Shown here: in pieces, positions 54,939 to 64,000 of the stretch
Position numbering within the stretch: position 1 is the first letter of the stretch
Layout of the letters: the number at the start of each line of letters is the position of its first letter
From: Escallonia rubra
Taxonomy: Eukaryota > Streptophyta > Magnoliopsida > Escalloniales > Escalloniaceae
Direction: 5' to 3'
Length of the DNA stretch: 64,000 nt
Assembly (NCBI GenBank): GCA_033065855.1
Contig: JAVXUO010000204.1
Location: 79,091-143,090, forward strand
Program-made: the position numbers and the translations under genes
Notes under the pieces: generated by a model
What the model was told of the DNA's origin: nothing
The model's input: only the letters and a program-made list of their open reading frames with translations
Databases searched by the model: none

Positions 54939-57545
54939 GTAACACTTTTGTTACCATTAGCCTTTTTCTTTTGAATTCCATAAAACTAATAGCAGGTGAG
55001 AAGAAACAAAAGAACAGAGAAGATTCTTATAGCATTCAAAGATTCTCATTTTGTCATTCGGTAAACATGAAGTGAATTAAGTAAGATGAAATAGATTGGT
55101 CATAAAAGAGGTGAATCACTTGAACTGAAATTATAAGCTGTTGTATCATTTTTTGAGCTCATGCCTAACCTGGTGAGGAAATAAGGGAGGTGTTGGAGGA
55201 TATTGAGAGGCAGATATTTTAGAGTTTCTACCTTTTTTCTATCTATAATTTCATGAAAATCTGAATGAGAAAGCCGTAGAAAATGGAATGGAGTTGCTCA
55301 AGAAGATGAGTATTTATAAAGTAAACAATGACCCTTTATCCATGAAATTAACAAACACTTGATTTTAATCTTTTGTCTTTTTACCCGGATTACTTTAGTT
55401 ATTTCATGTCACTCAAATGCTTGCGATTGTATAAATGTGTATATAAATAGGTATTTCTCTTAGTTGGTGGTTTATGTTGAAGAAGAAGCAAAACAAAAGG
55501 CTAATTAGGGAAATTCCAGATCAAGTTTCAGACCATTCATTTGCCATTCATATTGATTTTCATTTTAAGCTTTCATGTGACAAATGAAAATGTTTGACAG
55601 AGATAGAGGAGAGGGGGAAAAAGACCTCTGAAAGTGAATTTTAATGAGGTGAATGGAACGTTGGACTAAATTGCACTCAAGCTCTAAGCTTCTTCGTGCT
55701 TTTTTACCTTCTTTTCCGGACTTGTCCTGGATGTATCCAACCAGAAACGAAGTAGTTCATGCAATGGGTCATTAATCAGGGTAGTTATGAGGCAACTTAT
55801 TACAGCTGTAATGCAATTATCGTCCTAACTGATAGTTGAACACTCTTTCTGACTAGAAGATTACATTGCAAACTTAGCTTTAAGGACTGGTTATGAAACT
55901 TTCTTTTCGAACTGCAAAAAGAAATCAAATTATGAGGGTTTATGGTTATAGTGATTGACTACATTTACCATCATTTATATCGATAAGTGGCCAAGGCCTA
56001 GAGCTAGAGCTGATAATGCTTGACCTCAATTTTTCAGTTTCTATGACCATCACCCAGAGTACTTTAGATTTTTTCTTTATTTCATAGATCCAAAGATATT
56101 TTAGTTCAGTTTCCTACATTTGTTGGCGAAGGTTAGAGACAATTTTTGTTTCCATACTCAGCTTCAATAAAAAGGAACCTGCTTACACTAAAATATAGCA
56201 GATTATCTTGACTTCTTTAATAGGTAATGCTAATGATTTGTTACTATGCCCTTGAGAGTCTGCAGCGTTTACATTCCCCACCAAGTTAGGCCTATACCAT
56301 GGTATGCGTATGTGCAATATTCCAAGGCAGTGCCAGACTTGGTTATTGTTGGATACTGTGCCACTGACATCTATTGCCTAACATTTCACAGATTATATGT
56401 TTGACTTGCAGGTGTGTGTTAGTATCTGGTTATATGTGACACTCAGCTGCAACCTGGAAACCAACCAGAAGAGGTTAGCACGTAGTACTAGATGGAAACA
56501 AAAGGTTTTGCTGTCTTATATCTCTCTATACTTTTGAAAAGCTAATAATCCAATCGGCTTTAATCACATAGGCTGTAACAAAATAGAACCCATCGTATTA
56601 CATGCAGAGAAGGAGGAAGCGTAATCGCACTTACCGAAAGAATCGATGTGCATGACTAACTACCGAAGAAAAAGCACAGTATGTTGAGAAGGTTTCCAAA
56701 AATAGGAAACGGAGAAACAGTGATACAAAGTCACTTGCCATTGCAAGCCTTGGAACTAAAGAAAGCCAAAGATGGCACGAGGTATGTTGTGCATTTTTTA
56801 TTTTTTTTGGATTGTTGGATGGATAACTGAATTGGCTTTCTACACCTATATTTTAGATAGTGGTCGGCTGATTCAACATCTTTAGCATATGAAGAATAGG
56901 CATTAGGACCATATACTTTGAGATATTGGAGGTTATATGATTTAGCTCGCAAACTGTAGATATTGATTGGCTAATTCAGTGTCTTTAGCGTGTGGGGAAA
57001 AGTCACTAGGGCCATTTTGAGACATGGGAGGCGAATTTGATCTGATTGTTCTACAACTCCTCTTTGGGTTACAATGTTATGCTATTGTTTAGCCCTTAAG
57101 ACTTAACACACTGCTGAGGCCCCCACACAGTTCTTCTGAATTTCAATAGTATTCAAGATCCTCTGTTTTCGATTATCTAATAAATCACTTAATGAAAGTA
57201 GATTCTCTTTCCATTCATTTCAAAACTTCCATGATCCCTTCCCGAACCAAACATGAATCTTGGGCATCATCAAACCGCAGAAACAGAGAAAGTAAAAAAA
57301 CCACAACTCTTGGGCATAGGCTTTTTCTTTTAGGTTCTGAGGATGAAAATTCTAAGTTATTCTGTTATCTTTTTTGGACAGGGAAACAACAGCTAAATGA
57401 CAGCACAAGTTATGATTTCTTCCAACAATATAAGTACCAATTTCCCTTCTCTACGAACAAAATTTGGTAAGGTTTTTCACAATTGAAAACTATATAGCTT
57501 CGCGTTAAATAGACCAGCCATAGTTCTAAAACCAACACACATAGC
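54939..57545. other. Intergenic or intronic, no confident gene
   Basis: AT-rich. Apart from the tentative terminal exon at 56608-56659 I see only isolated short open frames. Confidence 0.4.
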
Positions 57546-57549
57546 GCAC

Positions 57550-57612
57550 GTGCGCACACACAGAGAGAGAGAGATATATATATATAGAGAGAGAGAGAAG
57601 AGAGAGAGATCA
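57550..57612. repeat. GA/TA microsatellite
   Basis: (GA)n, (TA)n and again (GA)n after a short CACA run. Confidence 0.9.
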
Positions 57613-60600
57613 TGCAAGAAAAATATGAAGTACAAATTTCATCTACAACGGAAAAACAAAAAAGGTCAGATTTGTATAGTCAACTGTAAGAGTTCACAAA
57701 TACAGAGCTACTGAAGCAGGGGAGTAGTCTTTCCCAATTAAGAGGCAGGTAGAGAAAGAGTTGAACCTTTTTTCACTTCACCTCCTGAATAGGAGGTTTG
57801 CTCTTAATTGTCAGCTATGCCTTGCTCCTTCCACTGGTATGTATGTATGCATGCAAGCAAAACTTTGTAACAGGGTATCAGGATTATGATCCTTCCACTC
57901 TGTTAATATGCAAAAAAATGCAAGTCTTTGCAAACTAAAAACCCCTCAGTTAAGAAGAAACAATATGCCTTGTGTAAATCTGCACAACCACGTAAGCCTC
58001 AGATATTGTTACGTCTAAACTTTCCATTACGTTGATCCCAAACATTTTATGTTGCTTTTCTGCTTTGTATCAAGATTGTTGATTTGACAAAAAGAGATAA
58101 GACGAATATGTGATTTCTATGCAGAGAGCTTTAGTTGCAAAAAAAATGCTTGGATTGAATCCTTTATGAGGAAAACAGTGTCATTTTGGATTGAAAATGT
58201 TCACAGCCAATGTGTAGCCACTGTGTGAGCATGTATGCATGTTAGATAATAGCCATTCTCAGCAACTTTGGAAAACCAAAAACACTTGCCAGTGGCCACC
58301 ACTGGTTCCGCAGTTTGCTTTGAATATCCAAGCACTTGACCAAAGGCATCCCTCCATTCTAACACCAACATACATTTTTTTACTTTCTTCTACCATTGCT
58401 TTGAACCACTGCCAACAAACAAGAGATGCAAGGTATGTCATGTCTTGACTGGGATTGTATACAAATTTTCTCATTTACTGTAACTTATATCTCACTTGAC
58501 ACTGTATCTGGGTTATAAGTGAAGATACTTTGCATTCATGATGTTCTTTTTCACCTTAGCTAATAAAATTTGAAAGTTGCAAATTTGACTCTAAATTTTT
58601 GCCGTCCTTTAACAAAAGAATCAAGTTAAAGAGCACGAGTTTCCAATGTTTGTGTATTTTTGTAAATTTTGCAAGCTAACCATCAGAAGATGAGCGATAA
58701 GAGATAAAGTAATTTAAGATGCAAGCATATTAAAATAAGTTATGAAATTCATGGAGGCAGAAAGGCAAAAGCTCCAGTCAGATTTGCTCCCCAAGTTTCA
58801 AACTTTGATAGGTTCTCATGAAATAAGATAGTGTAACTGAACATAAGTCACTTGTTGGATTGAAGAAGCTCTCTGTATCTGTACTAGCAAACTCATATCC
58901 TGTGAATGGATTGGAAAGTTTGCTCAGAAGTAGTTAACCTATGGCCACACATCCTCCTTCATTTTCAATCTCTTCACCTGAAAATAATTAACAAAGATGT
59001 GGGACATGCACATGTAAATGTCTTCACTGTCAGGTTACTACTGGTAGCCTTTGGAAAGTGCAATTTACTGTGTCTATAACACTGTCTGTTTGTTTCTTGT
59101 CCACTGGTTGCTCCTTCGTAAATGTAGCCAACTGAAATTTTTCTAAGGACCTTTTATGACTTAATATTTATATTGTAAGTAGTTTTAAATGTATTTTTGT
59201 TCACTTCTTAGATCTGAAATTATGTCACCATATGCTATGTTAAAGATGTTGCTTCTTTTTCAGCGACGATATAATGTAACTGTTTTCCTGCATTTTGTAC
59301 AGCTTTCATACTCTTTTCCCAATAGATTCACTCCGTATCACTTTGGTTATTCATGTTAGAGATGATATGACAACCTACAACTGTTGCTAATAAGGATGTG
59401 AAAAACACAGAAAAAGATAATCACTGTCTGTGTATAGAAGAGAGTATTGGTTGCTGAAAGTGGTACCAGACTTCTCTGGTTCATTCATCTAATAAAAGTG
59501 ATCTCTTACATTCTGTATTTCCCCTCTTTTGCATTTGAAACTTTTTTAATTTAATAATTTGTTGCTACTTTTTTTTATCATGTAATTCATCTAAAGGTAA
59601 TGTTTTCATTCTTTACGACGTAATAAAACCAACGTTAATATGATCGAACTTATCATAGTTCCAGCCTATTACAGACAAGCAATTGAGCGCATCTATTGTG
59701 TTATACAATAACTACATATCTTTTATTCCTTTGGAACTTTGACTCGGCAATTTCTTGATAGGCTCTTAAAAGCTAATACCTTGTTGCATGTTTGAACACG
59801 GCTGCGCAGAGGAAGGCAATGGTATGTATGGCATCCCAGACTTTCTTCTACTATAGCATCTTTGTTTGACTTATTTAAAAAAATCTGAGAAATCACTTTA
59901 AATGATTATATGCAGCTGCGGAAGAGTTAGAAAAAACCGTGACCTGGTGTATACTTTAAGGTTGGTACATATAATGCTATGATTTCTGATTTTAATTGTT
60001 AACCTTCATTATAATCTTCACTCTACTTGCTTAAAGCATCTATTTGCCTTGAAAGACTGACAACTGGCGATTCATAATTATTGTTGTCCTTAACAGGTTT
60101 TGCTTCCTTAATTATATTAGTTTTACAAGGTTACCTCCCTGAGCCAATGTAGGCTGTGAGAGACTAAATTTGAAAGGAATGGAAGATAGCTTATACGTAC
60201 GTAGAAGCATTTAATGCAGATTTTATGGAGCACGGCTTTACGTAATTTTTCTTCCATAAGCTTGCACCTGCTTGCGAAGGGGGAGGGAGGAGTAAACAAG
60301 ATAGATGGCATTGGTTGCTGGTTTTGGATTACACCCTGAAACTAACAACACATGGAGTGAACAAGACAGATGGTATTGGCTGCTGGTTTTGGAGAAAATC
60401 ATGAAACTAACAACACTACATAAAGTTACCTTTGTCAAGTCGAACAAGTTTTAAGAATCGTTTACTCCTGAATGAATAGATAGCTTGAAGAGAATTCTCA
60501 CTTGACATGTTAGAGAGAACAAAATGTCAACCCACTTAGTTCCCATTGTCATTGTCTGTTCTAACGGGTACTACGTGATTTGAAATTCTGGAGTATAATA

Positions 60601-62595
60601 GGATGTTGGCCCACTAATTGTATGTTGTCAAGTGCAAATTACATGTAGGTGAGAAGTTTAAGGAACTTATTAGAATATCATACTGGCTTCTAAGAGTAAA
60701 TATTTCTACATATAACAAGATTTTGAAAAGTTACACAATTCATAGACATAAAAGGCAAAAGAAGTTAAATCATTTAAGTTTTTTGGGTGCCTTAATATCA
60801 CGATGAACATGGATCTCTGATATTGCAAATGCTCATAAGTCGCCTAACTGTGGCCTGAATCTGGTTTCTTGGTATGAAATAGATCTTACTTAGTGCATAT
60901 TCAAACTGCATTCTCGATAATTGTTCACTATCTGTTTTGGCCATCTACAACTTCTATCGAAAAACGTTTTTCAGAATCCAAAAGTGGATGAGATAAATCT
61001 TTTAAAAAGCCATCTTACCAGTAATGCACAATCTTTGAGAAATGTGATTGCAATAACAGGCAACACCCTTTATTTTATTCTGTTGTTCTTTTGTTTCGGG
61101 CTCAATTTGTTGTATTTTAATGTTTTCTCCATCTTCATCATGGCTATTCATGCAGTCAAGAATAGCAAAATGATGTGCAAACGACAGGATACAGCTCTAG
61201 AACATGCCTAACATGTTATGTGGAATCTAACCGAAAAGTTTTGTTGGACCAAAGCAAAGAGAAACTATGTTGAACTAGAGAAGAGAGGCACATACAGGTG
61301 GAGAGAAGCGTTGTATCCGGCTTTTCTAATGAAGCAGAATAACGTTTAAATTGTTTCGGAGAAACCACCTATCTTGTGAGACTTACTTAACTATCCAAAT
61401 CTTCGTGAAGATGTTCATGAAAAGGCAACACATTTAATCTGGAAGTCTCGAACTCATGTATTCTGGGCAGTTTCCAAAACAGAAGTGAATATCTTAAGAA
61501 AATTATAATGTTCGATCAACAAATGAGCATAGATATTCGCATCATTCAGTTTAAAACTATTCGACTTACATGCATTCATTAAGGTTTTGAACAAGATGTA
61601 CTTACCAGTGACAAGATAAGAAGCAAAGGTAACAAAGACTTCTTTTTCCTATCACATGATTGTTTAAATTTACTATAACCTTCTTAGATCTGACATTATT
61701 GTTCGCATGAATTGGGGGTTGTCAAGAGCGTGGTACCACTCTAACAACCAAGGCATCTTTTCAAAGTCTTGAAGCAATTCTAAACTTACCTCTCAAATAT
61801 GGAATACAAGGTTTATGCATTTCATAAAGATCTTACATTGACGTGTTCCTTTTACTTATTTCAGGCATAATTTTGGAATAGCAAGACAGTCTTTGACTAC
61901 AGTTGCTCTACATTCTTATGGTGCATTTATTTTGCCTTGATAGTTCTTGTACTGTTATATAGTTGTTTTTGCTCTAATAAAATAAATGAACATCATTTTT
62001 GACATTGCTCATCAAATAAATGAAAGTAGCTCATAGTTGGTTTCTTATTTTTATGCGCCTTGTTGGTATCAAATGGCATTGTTCTCATTTCTGATCATCA
62101 TAGATTGGAATTTGCTGGAAATCTTGTTTCTTTTCCTTTCCTTTTTGTAACTTTTGGTACTTCTGATTCTGATATATGATTGAAAAACATACATGTATAA
62201 CGACTTTTGACATTTGATTCAATCGTGTTTGTGCATGCTTGTATTAGAGAGTTTGTCAATGGTGATACTTGTACATTTTATTGGATCTAAATGAGGTTGG
62301 GCAACTGGACTAAGTGGCCAGTTTGCTTGTGTAATTTAAATTGATAAAGGAAAATGTCATATGTTTGATAAGAAAATATTTCTATCATTAAGGTGAAGGA
62401 ACATGATAACATAGTTTCCCTGTTGAAATTTGGATATAGATCTTTTTACTATAATTGACGCGAATTAGTTATTTCTATGCTACTATTGATCCAAATCAAG
62501 TGTTCACCTTCTAAACAAACAGTAAACCTAAAATTGGATGTAAATGAATCTTTACCTTCTTAAAAAAATATAGATCACTATATAGACAAACTATC
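57613..62595. other. Intergenic, no confident gene
   Basis: About 5 kb of AT-rich sequence. A possible isolated exon at about 60975-61059 (NPKVDEINLLKSHLTSNAQS..., preceded by TTTTTCAG) shows no known motif. Partial internal repetition occurs at 60285-60420, where 'agatggcattggttgctggttttgga' recurs with changes about 70 bp later. Confidence 0.4.
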
Positions 62596-62624
62596 CACGT
62601 GCATCGCACGTGCTCCACAACTAG
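62596..62624 (+). mobile_element. Helitron 3' terminus
   Basis: A 7-bp hairpin CACGTGC-atc-GCACGTG (62596-62612) lies 8 bases before CTAG (62621-62624), which is followed by T. This is the standard 3' end of plant Helitrons: a GC-rich hairpin near the end, CTRR terminus, insertion into A|T. A 5' TC end belonging to it was not established, nor any Rep/helicase coding sequence, so the element would be non-autonomous. Confidence 0.7.
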
Positions 62625-63216
62625 TTAACCAAAAAGGAGGTACTACACATAAGTTGAACCAAACGGTTACAACCAAGTTCTTCTCAAGAACATAAACATT
62701 GGATAACAAAGTACCATGAAGTTTATATTGTAGTCTCTAGTCATAATCTGATCAAAGTGCCCATAACATGATCCAAACATGACGTTTTACATTAAATTCC
62801 TTAGTTTATGATTTAATCAAAATGTCCATAACATGAGTCAATTATATACTCTTCATCAGCTTCTATAAAATGAGAATTGCACACTTCAACAACCATATTG
62901 TACTCCTTGAAGTTCTACAGAAGACAAGTTCATCATAAGCCAACAAATCCTGTAAAAAAACATACTAACATCCGTTTAAATGTGAAAAAAAGTTCACAGA
63001 TGAAAAATCGAGATTTATAAACAAACACTAAGACATAGAAACTGATTGAACAGTCAGGACAATGAATTCATTGCATTTGAGAAAAGACATGAAGAGTTAA
63101 AAAACAATAGATTTGTACCCCTAATGAAATCAAAATTATCCAATCTTCTTTAAATTGAGGAGATTGGCTATCTGTGATTGTAGAAGAAAATATTTTAGAG
63201 AGAGAAAGAGACCATT
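62625..63216. other. Intergenic, no gene recognised
   Basis: AT-rich sequence with the phrase 'aa(a/g)tg(c/t)ccataacatga' repeated near 62756 and 62821. No coding signal. Confidence 0.45.
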
Positions 63217-63570
63217 AAATAGATGGGGGGGGGGGGGTAGCGGTGACGGTGGCGGCGACGACGGTGGTAGTGCTGGCGATGGTGGTGGTGGTGGCAATAT
63301 TGGTAGCGGCGGCGGTGGTGGGAGCGACAATGGTGGTGGTACAATAGCGGTGGCGACGGAAGTGTTGGTGATGGTGACAGTAATAGTGGCGGTGGTGGTA
63401 GTGATAATTGTGGTAGTAACAATGGCGATGGTGGTGGCAGTAGCGGTGACGGCGGCGGCGGTGGCGGTAGTAGTGGTGACGGTAGTGGTGGTAATGGTGG
63501 CGGAAGTGGTGGTGCCAGTGGTGGTAGTATATATGGTGTGGCGGTAGCGGTAGTGAAGACGGTGGTGGTG
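63217..63570. repeat. GGT/GGC trinucleotide low-complexity block
   Basis: About 350 bp of degenerate (GGT)n/(GGC)n after a run of about 12 G. The Gly/Val-rich frame of 130 codons, and the Pro-rich frames opposite, are products of the repeat. There is no RRM or signal peptide. Confidence 0.85.
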
Positions 63571-64000
63571 AGTTAATTGTTGAAGAGATCCAAAAAAAGG
63601 TAAGATAGCTAAATAATTATTTTTAATTTAAGTAAATCTAAATCTCATGAAATCCGACTATTTTTCATCGAATTTCACACTATAGAAACAAATCCAGTCA
63701 AATCCCATTAAATCCAATTCCAATTCCTTTTTTAATGTTTCAAACAACAAAATTTAAGTATTTGAGATGAAATTCCATCAATTTCATGGTTCCAAACACA
63801 CTCTAAAACGACAGCGTTTTTCCATTATACAATGAGTCCGTGACATACGCGACGTGTGTAAAAATAAAATTAATAATATAAAATCTTCATTATGTATAAA
63901 TAGTTATTATTACATTCAGTAGACTGAATTGTACATTATAAAAATTAAAAGTAGTTATTCACTATTTAAACTTCTGTTTTGTGAATTTTTAAAGAAAAAA
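63571..64000. other. Intergenic, no gene recognised
   Basis: AT-rich. 'aaatcc(g/c)a(c/t)t'-type phrases recur at 63650-63720. Nothing further. Confidence 0.4.

Noticed and set aside
17288..62624. A single 45-kb Helitron joining the 5'-like motif and the 3' terminus
   Set aside because: The 5' motif is weak, no Rep/helicase is present, and the span includes many unrelated insertions. Kept only as separate end calls.
63155..63547. 130-codon glycine/valine-rich frame, possible glycine-rich protein gene
   Set aside because: It is translation of a GGT/GGC trinucleotide repeat. Frames on both strands are open for the same reason, and there is no signal peptide, RRM or splice context.

Overview
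This window is nuclear DNA from a flowering plant, most likely a eudicot. It is AT-rich and intron-bearing, with long intergenic stretches full of plant retrotransposons, DNA transposons and microsatellites. The recognisable host genes belong to plant families: a chloroplast FKBP20-2-type immunophilin, a FAR1-related (FRS) MULE-derived protein, an RLCK-VII kinase and a glycine-rich RRM protein. All of these look broken or partial. No rRNA, tRNA, CRISPR array or prokaryotic feature was seen. Family names come from reading translated motifs, not from a search.

Layout. 1-3.07 kb: L1-type LINE debris, a CA/C-tract and the left arm of a MULE-like element. 3.07-15.86 kb: a direct duplication of about 6 kb. 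Both copies carry the 5' exons of an FKBP20-2-like gene, and copy 2 continues into two more FKBP exons at 16.49-16.76 kb. Copy 2 also has a 146-bp nested-palindrome MITE that copy 1 lacks. 17-23.5 kb: a possible Helitron 5' end, old local duplications and a non-autonomous hAT-like element with an 8-bp target duplication. 23.9-25.0 kb: a minus-strand FRS pseudogene. 26.5-27.4 kb: CA/C-tracts and a possible hAT-like MITE.

27.4-42.5 kb is a nest. A degenerate chromovirus-like Ty3/gypsy element (LTR starting TGTAATACCCC, initiator-Met-type primer site) has its 2.2-kb 5' LTR split by a young Tat-lineage element at 28061-38670. The Tat element has 5-bp target duplications, LTRs about 2% apart, gag, protease, RT with two RNase H domains, integrase, a spliced antisense gene with its own apparent promoter, and a 1.26-kb tandem array of 41-bp hairpin units arranged as 123-bp trimers. 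Its pol is interrupted by several stops.

42.9-46 kb: a decayed L1-type LINE. 46.09-47.49 kb: an apparent Pack-MULE, with inverted arms and near-perfect 9-bp flanks, carrying a fragment of a glycine-rich RNA-binding protein gene. 48-55 kb: a dispersed repeat family, a minus-strand RLCK pseudogene that keeps its introns, and a plus-strand set of exons of an unidentified gene. 62.62 kb: a canonical Helitron 3' terminus. 63.2-63.6 kb: a GGT/GGC microsatellite.

No pathway is encoded. The coherent story is transposon nesting, gene-fragment capture and duplication. The most unusual object is the Tat element, where a sense LTR promoter, an antisense spliced gene and a hairpin satellite array sit together.
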